Positions 25,347-33,619 of a stretch of 64,000 nucleotides of DNA are shown here, piece after piece. The stretch spans positions 434,001-498,000 of the forward strand of contig NZ_CP021978.1 of NCBI RefSeq assembly GCF_004803895.1. Direction: 5' to 3'. The position numbers and the translations under genes are program-made. Below the pieces are notes generated by a model. The model saw only the letters and a program-made list of their open reading frames with translations. It was not told the origin of the DNA and ran no database searches. Each line of letters opens with the position of its first letter. Within the stretch, counting starts at the first letter, position 1. Source of the DNA: Streptomyces hawaiiensis. Lineage in GTDB: Bacteria > Actinomycetota > Actinomycetes > Streptomycetales > Streptomycetaceae.

Positions 25347-26107
25347 TCCGCGTCGCAGCCGTCGGGGACATCCACATGGGGCCCGACAGCCAGGGCGTGC
25401 TCCGCCCCGCTTTCGAGACCCTGCCCGAGTGCGCCGACCTCCTGCTGCTGGCCGGGGACCTCACCCGGCACGGCACGCCCGAGGAGATGCGGGTGGTCGC
25501 CTGCGAGATCCAGCACCTCGCCGTTCCGGTCGTCGCCGTCCTGGGCAACCACGACCACCACGACGACCGCCCGGACGAGGTCGCGGCCATCCTCCGGGAC
25601 GCGGGCGCCCACGTCCTGGAAGGGCAGGCCACGGTCGTGGAGAGCGGCGGGGCACGGATCGGCGTCGCCGGGACCAAGGGGTTCGGCGGTGGCTTCGTGG
25701 GCCGCTGCGCGGGGGAGTTCGGCGAGCCGGTCATGAAGGAGTTCGTCCGGCACTCACGCCGGTGCGCCGACGGGCTGCGGACCGCCCTGGAGCAACTGGG
25801 TGAGGAGGACTGTGACGCGCGGATCGCCCTGACCCACTACTCCCCCGTCGCGGACACGCTGGCGGGCGAGCCGCTGGAGATCTACCCGTTCCTGGGCAGC
25901 TATCTGCTGGCCGAGGCGATCGACACCGCCGGTGCCGACCTCGCGGTGCACGGGCACGCGCATGCCGGCACCGAACACGGCATGACCAGCGGCGGTGTGC
26001 GGGTGCGCAACGTCGCCCAGCCGGTCATCGGACGGGCCTTCCACGTCTACCACCTGCCGGTCCGGGAGCCCGCCGCAACCGGTGCCGCCACACAACAGCT
26101 CCCCTGA
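25343..26107 (+). CDS. Calcineurin-like metallophosphoesterase
   Basis: This 254-residue cytosolic hydrolase has the full two-metal motif set: GDIHMG (residues 8-13), LAGDLTRHG, LGNHDHHDD, ALTHYSPV and VHGHAHAGT. The family cleaves phosphomonoesters, phosphodiesters or cyclic nucleotides; this one is close to small bacterial YfcE/Icc-like forms. It is the last gene of the SigB-type operon and is followed by a U-tailed terminator. A substrate made or marked by the neighbouring nucleotidyltransferase is a reasonable guess only. Confidence 0.9.
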   Translation: MIRVAAVGDIHMGPDSQGVLRPAFETLPECADLLLLAGDLTRHGTPEEMRVVACEIQHLAVPVVAVLGNHDHHDDRPDEVAAILRDAGAHVLEGQATVVESGGARIGVAGTKGFGGGFVGRCAGEFGEPVMKEFVRHSRRCADGLRTALEQLGEEDCDARIALTHYSPVADTLAGEPLEIYPFLGSYLLAEAIDTAGADLAVHGHAHAGTEHGMTSGGVRVRNVAQPVIGRAFHVYHLPVREPAATGAATQQLP

Positions 26108-26125
26108 GTCAGGGTTTTCCCTCTC

Positions 26126-26154
26126 CGCCGCCGGCGTCTCGCCGGCGGCGTTTT
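26126..26154 (+). terminator. Rho-independent terminator
   Basis: CGCCGCCGGC, loop GTCTC, then GCCGGCGGCG, followed by TTTT. It lies 19 bases past the phosphoesterase stop. Confidence 0.85.
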
Positions 26155-26333
26155 CGTTGCGCGCCGCCTGGCGCACCGAACCGCCCGTGTACCGCCTGTG
26201 GTGTGAACCCTCCGCACGTCGTGCCCGTTTCAGGCATTTTGTCTGCTTAGCATGCGAACTCCGCGCTCCGCACGTCGGCGATGTCCCCAGGCGTCCGCCC
26301 GGGGCGCACGTGCCCCGTACGAGAGGACATCAG

Positions 26334-27998
26334 ATGGCGCTGACGGGCCGTCAAAAGCCACCCTGCGAGCACGCCTTCTCCCCGCATGACGCCGTGCTGC
26401 GCAGCGCGGTGCCGCACGTCGCCCGCCGTCGCTTCCTGACCGTCACGGCGGCCGCCGCGATGCTCGCCTTCAGCACCAACCGGCCGGCGCGCGGCGCCAC
26501 CGCCGTTCGCGAACTCGACGCGGCCCGGATCACCGACAACCCGTTCACCCTCGGCGTGGCCTCCGGGGACCCGCTGCCGGACTCGGTGCTGCTCTGGACA
26601 CGGCTCGCGCCCCAGCCGTTCGCGGAGGACGGCGGCCTCGGCCAGGAGCGGGTCGCCGTCGCCTGGGAAGTGGCCGCGGACGAGTGGTTCGTCATCGTCG
26701 AGCAGGAGGGTACCGCCACAGCCCACCCCGAGTACGCCCACAGCGTGCACGTCGACGTCAAGGGCCTGAGGTCGGACAGTGAGTACTACTACCGGTTCCG
26801 GGTGGGCTCCTGGATCAGCCCCGTGGGCCGCACCCGCACCTCCCCCGCCCCGGGCAGTGACACCTCCCGCCTGCGGCTGGCCGCCGTCGCCTGCCAGGCC
26901 TACCAGGACGGCTACTACACCGCCCACCGGCATCTGGCGCAGGAGGACGTCGACGTGGTCTTCTTCCTCGGCGACTACCTGTACGAGTACGCCGTGGACT
27001 CCGCCGGCGGGGCCCGCCGCTACACCGACCGCAAGCTGCCCGACGTGTTCAACCGCGAGACGACCACGCTCGCGGACTACCGGCTGCGCTACTCGCTCTA
27101 CAAGAGTGACCCGGACCTGCAGGCCGCGCACGCCCGGCATCCGTTCGTCGTCACCTGGGACGACCACGAGACGGAGAACAACTACGCGGGTCCCCACGAC
27201 GAGAAGGGCAGTGCTCCGGAGGAGTTCCTGGTACGACGGGCCGCCGCCTACCGGGCGTACTGGGAGAACCAGCCGCTGCGCGCCGAGCAGCTGCCGAACG
27301 GGCCCGACGCCCGGTTGTACCGTCGGCTGACCTGGGGATCGCTCGCCCAGTTCGACATCCTCGACACCCGCCAGTACCGCTCCGACCAGGCCTACGACGA
27401 CCGGCCGCACGCGCCGGGACCCGAGTCGGACGATTTGGCCCGTACCCTCACCGGTGCCGCTCAGGAGCGCTGGCTACTGGACGGCTGGCGGGACTCCGAC
27501 GCGCTGTGGCACGTGATGCCCCAGCAGGTGTGCTTCTCCCAGCGCAAGTTCGACCTGACGGCGCCGGCCCGGGTCTCCATGGACGCCTGGGACGGCTACC
27601 GGGCCTCCCGTGACCGGGTCATGGCGGGCGCGAAGGCTGCCGGCATCGACAACTGGATGGTCCTCACCGGCGACGTCCACGTCGGCTACGCCTTCGACCT
27701 CAAGGACGACTTCGACGACCCGCAGTCCAAGACGCTGGGCACGGAGCTCACCTGCACCTCCGTCGCCAGCGGCGGGAACGGAAGCAAGAAGCCGGACAAC
27801 TGGGACACGTACATGAAGGCCAACCCCCACATGAAGTACTACGACGGCCGGCGCGGCTATGTCCGGGTCGAGCTGGGCCGCGAGAACGCCCAGGCCGACT
27901 TCCGGACCGTCTCGGCCATCAACACGCCCGAGGGCACCATCTCGACGTCCGCGTCCTTCGTCACGGAGGTGGGATCGCCCGGCCTGAAGTCAGCGTGA
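26334..27998 (+). CDS. phoD: Tat-exported PhoD-family alkaline phosphatase
   Basis: This 554-residue precursor starts at ATG 26334 behind GAGAGGA. A Tat signal with ARRRFLTVTAAAAMLAFS (about residues 30-47) exports it folded. The mature part has the PhoD N-terminal fibronectin-like domain (NPFTLGVASGDPLPDSVLLW) and the phosphatase core with VFFLGDYLYEY, TWDDHETENN and VLTGDVHVGYAF, which carry the Fe/Ca ligands. It hydrolyses phosphate monoesters and diesters outside the cell. PhoD genes are usually PhoP-controlled, but I could not find a convincing PHO box here. Unlike many short forms, the signal is preceded by about 28 extra residues. Confidence 0.93.
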   Translation: MALTGRQKPPCEHAFSPHDAVLRSAVPHVARRRFLTVTAAAAMLAFSTNRPARGATAVRELDAARITDNPFTLGVASGDPLPDSVLLWTRLAPQPFAEDGGLGQERVAVAWEVAADEWFVIVEQEGTATAHPEYAHSVHVDVKGLRSDSEYYYRFRVGSWISPVGRTRTSPAPGSDTSRLRLAAVACQAYQDGYYTAHRHLAQEDVDVVFFLGDYLYEYAVDSAGGARRYTDRKLPDVFNRETTTLADYRLRYSLYKSDPDLQAAHARHPFVVTWDDHETENNYAGPHDEKGSAPEEFLVRRAAAYRAYWENQPLRAEQLPNGPDARLYRRLTWGSLAQFDILDTRQYRSDQAYDDRPHAPGPESDDLARTLTGAAQERWLLDGWRDSDALWHVMPQQVCFSQRKFDLTAPARVSMDAWDGYRASRDRVMAGAKAAGIDNWMVLTGDVHVGYAFDLKDDFDDPQSKTLGTELTCTSVASGGNGSKKPDNWDTYMKANPHMKYYDGRRGYVRVELGRENAQADFRTVSAINTPEGTISTSASFVTEVGSPGLKSA

Positions 27999-28144
27999 CG
28001 CGCCGGTATCCGCAGTACTGCACATGGCGCCCCTCCCCGCGCCACAGCACGAACGGGGCGGCCCGGGACATCACTCCGGGCCCGCTCCGGCAAGGCCTAT
28101 GGCCTGGCCGACAGTTTCACCGCGACCGAAGGAGACACATCGAC

Positions 28145-29512
28145 ATGGCCCACAGACATGCCGTGGCCGGCCGCCGGGCGGCGCTGACCGCAATCGGCGC
28201 GCTCGTCGCCACAGGGATCCCGTCCGCCGTGGCGGCCGAGCCGGCACCGCCCGCAGGGCCTCTGCCCTCGGCCGCCCAGACCCTCGGAGCCCACCGGCCG
28301 TCGCCTGCGCTGCTGCGCGCCCTGGAGCGCGACCTCGGGCTGACCCCGGCTCAGGCCTCCCGGCGGCTGGTCAACGAGGCGGAGGCGGGCACCCGGGCGG
28401 GGCTGCTGCACAACGCGCTGGGCAACCGCTTCGCGGGGGCCTGGCTGCGCGGCACGACATCGCAGGAACTCGTGGTGGCGACCACCGACGCCGCGGACGT
28501 GCCCGCCATCAAGGCCCAGGGCGCCAAGGCGGCTGTCGTGAAGAAGACGCTGCGCGAACTGATGGTCGCGAAGAAGAAGCTGGACCGGGCGGCGGCCCGC
28601 GTCAGCACCCGCGACACACCCCTGTGGTACGTCGACGTCCCGGCGAACCGGGTCGCCGTGGAGGCCAGGACCAAGGCCGCGGCCGCCGCGTTCGTCAAGG
28701 CCGCGGGCCTCGACGGCAGAAGCGTGGGCGTCAAGGTGACGGCGAACCGGCCACGCCTCATGGCGGACATCACGGGCGGCGACGCCTACCACATCAACAA
28801 CGCCGCCCGCTGTTCCATCGGCTTCTCCGTAACCAAGGGCGACCAGCAGGGCTTCGCCTCGGCGGGCCACTGCGGCAAGAAGGGCGACCGGACGACCGGC
28901 TTCGACAAGGCGGAGCAGGGCACGTTCCAGGCTTCCACGTTCCCGGGCAAGGACATGTCGTGGGTCGCCGTCAACGACCAGTGGACCACGACCGCGAACG
29001 TGAAGGTCGAGGGTGACCAGAAGGTGCAGATCACCGGCTCGGTCCAGGCGCTCGTCGGGGCCGCCGTCTGCCGCTCCGGCTCCACCACCGGGTGGCACTG
29101 CGGCAAGATCGAGCAGCATGAGACCAGCGTCAGCTACGCCGAGGGCAGGGTCGACGGGCTGACCCGGACGACGGTGTGCGCCGAGCCCGGCGACTCCGGC
29201 GGGCCCTATGTCGCGGGCGTCCAGGCGCAGGGCGTGACCTCCGGCGGTACGGGCGACTGCACGAGTGGCGGCACCACCTTCTACCAGCCGATCAATGCGC
29301 TGCTCAACGACTTCGGCCTCACCCTGAAGACCGTTGCCGCCGAAACCCCGGCACCGCAGGGCAATGCCGCGCGGGCGTGGGCCGCGGGCCGTGTCTACGA
29401 GGCCGGCGCCACCGTGACCCACGCGGGTGTGCGCTACCGGTGCCTGCAGACCCACCAGGCCCAGAGCGCGTGGGCGCCCACCCGCACTCCGGCCCTGTGG
29501 CGGCGGGCATGA
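28145..29512 (+). CDS. Secreted S1 serine protease with propeptide and chitin-binding domain (streptogrisin C-like)
   Basis: This 455-residue preproenzyme has a signal peptide (AALTAIGALVATGIPSAVAA), an alpha-lytic-protease-type propeptide (about 60-200) that folds and inhibits the enzyme, and an S1 domain beginning near ADITGGDAYHI. The triad is His242 (SAGHCG), Asp270 (KDMSWV) and Ser351 (EPGDSGGPYV), with three cysteine pairs. After a short linker the last 45 residues form a CBM5/12 chitin-binding domain (ARAWAAGRVYEAGATVTHAG, ending ALWRRA). The architecture equals S. griseus SGPC. Binding to chitin would position the protease on fungal or insect walls. Confidence 0.93.
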   Translation: MAHRHAVAGRRAALTAIGALVATGIPSAVAAEPAPPAGPLPSAAQTLGAHRPSPALLRALERDLGLTPAQASRRLVNEAEAGTRAGLLHNALGNRFAGAWLRGTTSQELVVATTDAADVPAIKAQGAKAAVVKKTLRELMVAKKKLDRAAARVSTRDTPLWYVDVPANRVAVEARTKAAAAAFVKAAGLDGRSVGVKVTANRPRLMADITGGDAYHINNAARCSIGFSVTKGDQQGFASAGHCGKKGDRTTGFDKAEQGTFQASTFPGKDMSWVAVNDQWTTTANVKVEGDQKVQITGSVQALVGAAVCRSGSTTGWHCGKIEQHETSVSYAEGRVDGLTRTTVCAEPGDSGGPYVAGVQAQGVTSGGTGDCTSGGTTFYQPINALLNDFGLTLKTVAAETPAPQGNAARAWAAGRVYEAGATVTHAGVRYRCLQTHQAQSAWAPTRTPALWRRA

Positions 29513-29529
29513 CGAAGGGTCAGGGTTGT

Positions 29530-29563
29530 CCGGCGCCGGCGCGGCAGATGCCGTCGGCGCCGG
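29530..29563. terminator. Possible hairpin between convergent genes
   Basis: CCGGCGCCG and CGGCGCCGG are separated by sixteen bases, between the protease stop and the serine hydrolase stop. The long loop makes it a weak prediction. Confidence 0.35.
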
Positions 29564-29573
29564 GCGGTGCCCG

Positions 29574-30845
29574 CTACTCCTGTGCCAGCAGCGCGTACGC
29601 GGCGGCCAGGAAGGGTTCGTGGGCCCGGAAGCGGCGGGTGCACACCGCGGCCAGGGCCGTGCCGGTGTCGGCGCGAAAGCCCAGGAACGCCTGCTGGCCG
29701 AGGGTCGCGCCGCTGTGGAAGTACATCGGCCCGCCGTCCGTGGGGTGACGGAACCAGGCAATGGTGTGGACGTGCCGGTGCCCGATGCCCCTGCGGAGCA
29801 CGGGCCGGCGCACAGCCCGCAAGGCGGGGGCGAGGCGCGGTGCCACGCCGGTCGGGTCCAGATGGGCCTCGAGGAAGGTGAGCAGGTCGTGCGGCGTGGC
29901 CCGTACGGCACCCGCCGCCTGGAAGCCTCCGGCGTCGAAGGCGGGCACGGGTGACACGCCGTCCCGTCCGTGCCCGAGGGCGTCCAGACCGGAGTCGTCC
30001 GCGCGCAGGGTCGTGCCGTCCAGGCCGAGGGGGTGCAGCACCTGGTCGGTGAGCAGGTCCTCCCAGGGTGTGCCGGTCGCGGCGGAGAGTGCGTGTCCGA
30101 GTACGGCGACGCCGTAGTTGGAGTAGCGCCACCGGGTACCGGGGCGGTGGCGCGGCCGGTGCCGCAGGAAGGCGTCGACGACCCGGGCGTCCGGGAAGCG
30201 GGCGTACGGGTTGGTTGTCCAGGCGGGCAGGCCCCGGAGGAAGAACCCGGTCGGCAGGGCGGGCAGTCCGGAGGTGTGGGTGATCAGGTGGGCGAGCGTC
30301 ACCGGGTTCGCACCTGACGGCCGCCCCCCGCCCAGGAAGGCGGCGGCCGGTTCACCGCCGGACAGCCGGCCGCTGCTGATCAGCCGGGCCAGCAGCAGAC
30401 CGGTGAACGTCTTCGACGCCGAGCCGATCTCGTAACGCAGGTTCTGGCGGGGAAGCGGCGGGGGCAGGGCGGTGCCGCCGCTCATGATGCTGCGGCGGCC
30501 GTGCCGGGAGAGGGCGAACACCACGTCCGGGGCGTCGGATGCGGTGACGGCGTCAGCGAGCCGCTCGACGAGCGGGTCGTCGTCCGGGGAAACCTCCGGC
30601 GACGGGACGCGCGGGACAGGCCCCGCCGCCGCGAGCGGGGCGCGGAGGTGCCGGGATTCATCCGGCGGCACGTCATGCGGGGCAGGTGTCCGGCCCACCG
30701 GTGTGTCGCGCGAGGCCGCCGGGCCCTCGTCCCTCGGCGCGTGGCGTACGGCCGAGGACTCCTCCGCCGGCGTGGCGCGCAGGGCCGGAGCCTCGGCGTC
30801 GTCGAGCGGTTCACCCGGCCAGGGCGTGTGCCGCCGGGGCGTCAT
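29574..30845 (-). CDS. Beta-lactamase-fold serine hydrolase at the end of the peptide operon
   Basis: The protein has 423 residues. The first 95 are a disordered Pro/Asp/Arg-rich extension with no signal peptide, which is unusual for this family. The class C beta-lactamase/DD-peptidase domain follows: SxxK in GSASKTFTGLL, YxN in RYSNYGVAVLG and HSG in YFHSGATLG. The family includes peptidases, esterases and PBP-type cyclases that close non-ribosomal peptides. It overlaps the frameshifted gene upstream by four bases (ATGA) and so belongs to the precursor-peptide operon. It could trim or cyclise the peptide, or be a self-protection hydrolase. Confidence 0.85.
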   Translation of the reverse strand: MTPRRHTPWPGEPLDDAEAPALRATPAEESSAVRHAPRDEGPAASRDTPVGRTPAPHDVPPDESRHLRAPLAAAGPVPRVPSPEVSPDDDPLVERLADAVTASDAPDVVFALSRHGRRSIMSGGTALPPPLPRQNLRYEIGSASKTFTGLLLARLISSGRLSGGEPAAAFLGGGRPSGANPVTLAHLITHTSGLPALPTGFFLRGLPAWTTNPYARFPDARVVDAFLRHRPRHRPGTRWRYSNYGVAVLGHALSAATGTPWEDLLTDQVLHPLGLDGTTLRADDSGLDALGHGRDGVSPVPAFDAGGFQAAGAVRATPHDLLTFLEAHLDPTGVAPRLAPALRAVRRPVLRRGIGHRHVHTIAWFRHPTDGGPMYFHSGATLGQQAFLGFRADTGTALAAVCTRRFRAHEPFLAAAYALLAQE

Positions 30846-31758
30846 GAGGCCTCGGCCAGCAGGGACAAGGACCGGGATGTGGCCAGCACGGAGGCGTAGG
30901 CGGCGACCAGAGTGGGGTGGTAGACGATGTCGAACACCTCGTCGGGGGCCCCCTCGGGCATGGTCCGCAGGGCGGGCATCGCGCCGTCGGGCTGCTGTGC
31001 TGCGGCGAAGCCCTCCCAGGCCCGTTCGTCCAGGGTGGGTTGGGGCAGGCAGGCGTCGACCACCAGTAGTTCGCCGAGCAGGTCCCAGCGTTCCAGGTCC
31101 AGCCAGTCGTCGATCCAGACCGGCAGCCAGGTCGCGAGGTAGTCGGCGGTGGCGGGCGGCAGAGCGTCCGGCCTCTCCCCCCAGTCGGTCAGGTGGAACA
31201 CGTTGTGCGTGACGTCGTAGGCGATATGCCCTTCCACCGTCCAGGGCTCGGGGTGCGCGCCAGCCAGGTCGTGCCCCTCAGTTCGGACTCCGCCGGCCGG
31301 GGCGGGAGACCGAATCGGCGCTGGAACGCGGACAGGCCGAGCCGCCGGGTGGGGGTCGCCTCGAACGCCGCCCAGCTGTCCAGCCGGTGGTTCAGGACGG
31401 CTGCCCGCTCCACCTCCGGCTGGCTGTAACCGAGTTCCTTGAAGGGCAGGTACACCTCGAAGGGGATGGGGGAGATCGGTTCCGTGAGCTGCCCCCGGAC
31501 CAGCATGCGGCCGCCGTCCAGCGTCTCGCGCCAGGCGTGGTCGAGGAGTTGTCTGGCCAGCTGCGCCTGGCGCGACCCCGCGACACCCTCACGGAACAGC
31601 ACCTTGCAGATCATGGCCAGTTCGCCGATGGGTTTGAAGCGCTCCAGGAAGCCGATCTCCGGGTCGACATCGGGTTCCAGCTGGAATCCGTCACGGTGGG
31701 CCCACAGCCATTCCAGGGCGTCGGCTCCGACGTTGTGGATCAGGCGGGTGTCGGTCAT
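30842..31758 (-). pseudogene. Unknown helical protein, paralogue B, with a one-base frameshift
   Basis: The gene starts at ATG 31758, overlapping the stop of paralogue A (ATGA). The N-terminal two thirds (MTDTRLIHNVGADALEWLWA onward) and the C-terminal third (DVTHNVFHLTDWG to LLAEAS) lie in different frames. One added G at about 31260 restores TWLGAHPEPWTVEG, which aligns without gaps to TWLAGLPEPWTFEQ of paralogue A. The repaired protein would have about 305 residues, all helical, with shared motifs WKPxGEL-like FKPIGELAMIC, TRRLG, THNVFHLTDWG and VYHPTLVAAYAS. Possibly the family listed as DUF6895; I recall no function. Either recent inactivation or a G-run sequencing error. Confidence 0.75.
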
Positions 31759-32717
31759 CCCAGCACTCCTTGTCCGCCGGGCCGGTGGTGTGTGGCTGCC
31801 CGGGCCTCGTCGTCGAGACGCCCGGTGGTCAGGGTCGCCGCGAAGGCGGCCATGAGGGTGGGGTGGTAGTGGGAGAGGAAGTCCGGTCCACTGTCGTGAT
31901 GGGCTCCGGTCCCCGACTCCGGGATCGCGCCGGAGGGGTGCTGTACCTCCGCGACGCGCGTCCAGGCCTCCTGGAGGACGGCGCGTTCGGGCAGCAGGGG
32001 CAGACTCGCCGCCACGGCGAGCAGCTCGCAGCCGAGGTCCCACATCCCGGCGTCCAGACAGGTGTCGAGCCAGGGCGGCAGCCAGTCGGCCAGGTACTCG
32101 GCCAGGTCCGGTGGCACGTTCCCGGTCCCGGCGCGTCCCCAGTCGGTGAGGTGGAAGACCACGTGGGTGAGGGAGTAGCCGGAGGACTGCTCGAAGGTCC
32201 AGGGCTCGGGCAACCCGGCCAGCCAGGTGCGCTGCAGCGCCTTCGGCATCGCGTCATGTTCCCGGATGCCGCTGCGTACCTCGGCGTTCAGGACACCGAG
32301 CCGCCGGGTGGGCTCCTGCTCGGTGAGTTGCCAGCCGCGAGTGCGGGCCACCATGGCGGTGGCCGCCTCGTACCCCGGGTGCCGCAGGCCCGCCGCGGCC
32401 ATGGCGGCGTACACCTCCAAGGGGTATGTCGCGAAGGGCTCCAGCCGCTGCAGGCGCATGAACAGCTCGCCCCTGCCGGTCTCCTGCCACGCGAAGGTCA
32501 TCAGGTCGGCCGCGCATGCGTGGAGCGGATCCGGGGGCGCGGTATGCCGGGTCACGGTCGCGCACACCTGGGCCAGTTCCCCGAGCGGCTTCCAGCTGCG
32601 GTTCACCTGTCCGTCGGCGGCCAGCGCGTCCTCGCCCAGCGCGAACTGCGCGCGATGTGCCGACACCCACGCCAGCGCGTCCTCGGCCACCTGCCGTGTC
32701 CCCCGTGTGTCCCTCAC
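31755..32717 (-). CDS. Unknown helical protein, paralogue A
   Basis: This 320-residue protein starts at GTG 32717, overlapping the stop of the 231-residue gene (GTGA). Conserved with paralogue B are SWKPLGELAQVC, PTRRLGVLNAE, TWLAGLPEPWTFE, LTHVVFHLTDWG, HPSGAIPES and HYHPTLMAAFAATL. The regularly spaced helices with Trp/His/Gly turns suggest an alpha/alpha-toroid, as in LanC-like cyclases and terpene or prenyl-transfer enzymes. However, the metal-binding Cys is not shared by the two paralogues (DLGCELL here, DLLGELL in B). A role as a peptide-modifying enzyme or scaffold is therefore only inferred from the operon. Confidence 0.8.
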   Translation of the reverse strand: MRDTRGTRQVAEDALAWVSAHRAQFALGEDALAADGQVNRSWKPLGELAQVCATVTRHTAPPDPLHACAADLMTFAWQETGRGELFMRLQRLEPFATYPLEVYAAMAAAGLRHPGYEAATAMVARTRGWQLTEQEPTRRLGVLNAEVRSGIREHDAMPKALQRTWLAGLPEPWTFEQSSGYSLTHVVFHLTDWGRAGTGNVPPDLAEYLADWLPPWLDTCLDAGMWDLGCELLAVAASLPLLPERAVLQEAWTRVAEVQHPSGAIPESGTGAHHDSGPDFLSHYHPTLMAAFAATLTTGRLDDEARAATHHRPGGQGVLG

Positions 32718-33409
32718 ACGAACGCTCCCGCCCGCGTCAGCCGTGCCGCGCTCACCTGCAGAGCCACGAGCGGGTCCTGACCACCCATCAGCTCCACGAA
32801 GTCCAGGCCGTTCTCGAGTCCCAGCGTCTGCGGTACGCCCTCCAGCAGGGTCAGCCAGCGTCCGGCGCCGGCCGCCTGTCGCCAGTCCCTGCGGCGGACG
32901 GCGCGCACGAAGCCCCGGGCGACGTCGACCGGACGGTGCCCGGCCGCGCGGGCCACCGCGCAGTCCTCGCCCGGGACGGCGAGGGCGGCCAGCACCGCGA
33001 GCTGGTGTGTCAGGACTTGCCAGGTCGCGCCCTCCAGCCAGGCGGCGTCGGGTTCCTGCTGCGGACCGCCCACGTAGCCCGGGTCGAGCCGCCGCAGCGT
33101 GTGCCGCATGGCCCAGTGGCTCCACAGGACGGTGGGGGCGGCGTCGTCTCCGGGCGGGTAGGCCTCCACGGCCTTCCGGAACACGGCGAGGTCGTCGGGC
33201 AGGGGCGGGGTGTGGCAAAGGGTGCTCGGCAGCAACGCGTCGGCTCCCAGCACACGTACGGCCGCCGGCGCGAGGCCCTCCGCTTCCACGTCGGCCCGCT
33301 CCAGGGCGGCCGCACGAGCGTGGTCTCCGCTCCGAAGAGCGGAGACCACACCGGAAGCGAGGTCCTGCACCGCGCCCTGCAAGAGGGACGAAGTGCCTGA
33401 CTGCTCCAT
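32714..33409 (-). CDS. Unknown 231-residue helical protein of the peptide operon
   Basis: The start is ATG 33409 with ACAGGAG upstream, 21 bases after the small peptide gene. The protein is soluble and Ala/Leu-rich (LLQGAVQDLASGVVSALRSG at the N-terminus, LEGATWQVLTHQLAVLAALA in the middle, LTLLEGVPQTLGLENGLDF near the end). No catalytic motif is apparent and I recognise no family. The size and the central Trp/His segments weakly recall the two larger paralogues, so it may be a reduced relative. It overlaps paralogue A by four bases. Confidence 0.75.
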   Translation of the reverse strand: MEQSGTSSLLQGAVQDLASGVVSALRSGDHARAAALERADVEAEGLAPAAVRVLGADALLPSTLCHTPPLPDDLAVFRKAVEAYPPGDDAAPTVLWSHWAMRHTLRRLDPGYVGGPQQEPDAAWLEGATWQVLTHQLAVLAALAVPGEDCAVARAAGHRPVDVARGFVRAVRRRDWRQAAGAGRWLTLLEGVPQTLGLENGLDFVELMGGQDPLVALQVSAARLTRAGAFV

Positions 33410-33430
33410 CTGGTTACTCCTGTCGGTTCA

Positions 33431-33619
33431 CTAGCCCTTCTTGGGGCGCGGGGTGGGCGGCGACAGAAGCAGACCGTAACCACCCTTGAACAGCGCAAGT
33501 GCGGCGCACTCGCGGCTGTCGCGGTAGATGCCGTCGGCTTCTGCCGGGTCGAGTGCAGCCTCGATGTCGGCACTCTGGATGCCCGTCAGTTCCTTGGTGA
33601 CCTTTTCGGTGGCAGTCAT
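33431..33619 (-). CDS. 62-residue precursor-like peptide
   Basis: ATG 33619 follows AAGGAGATGGTGCA, a strong ribosome-binding site. Residues 1-37 are acidic and helical (MTATEKVTKELTGIQSADIE, then AALDPAEADGIYRDSRE), as in RiPP leader peptides. A single Cys38 follows, then a hydrophobic patch (AALALF), Lys45, a double glycine at 46-47, and a basic, proline-rich tail (YGLLLSPPTPRPKKG). The tail after GlyGly is a plausible 15-residue core. It is the first gene of the operon, in front of three unknown proteins and a serine hydrolase. It might instead be a small structural subunit, since no known RiPP enzyme is nearby. Confidence 0.75.
   Translation of the reverse strand: MTATEKVTKELTGIQSADIEAALDPAEADGIYRDSRECAALALFKGGYGLLLSPPTPRPKKG

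Noticed and set aside
26155..26333. PHO box upstream of phoD
   Set aside because: Only one unit resembling GTTCAC was found, on the minus strand, without properly spaced direct repeats.
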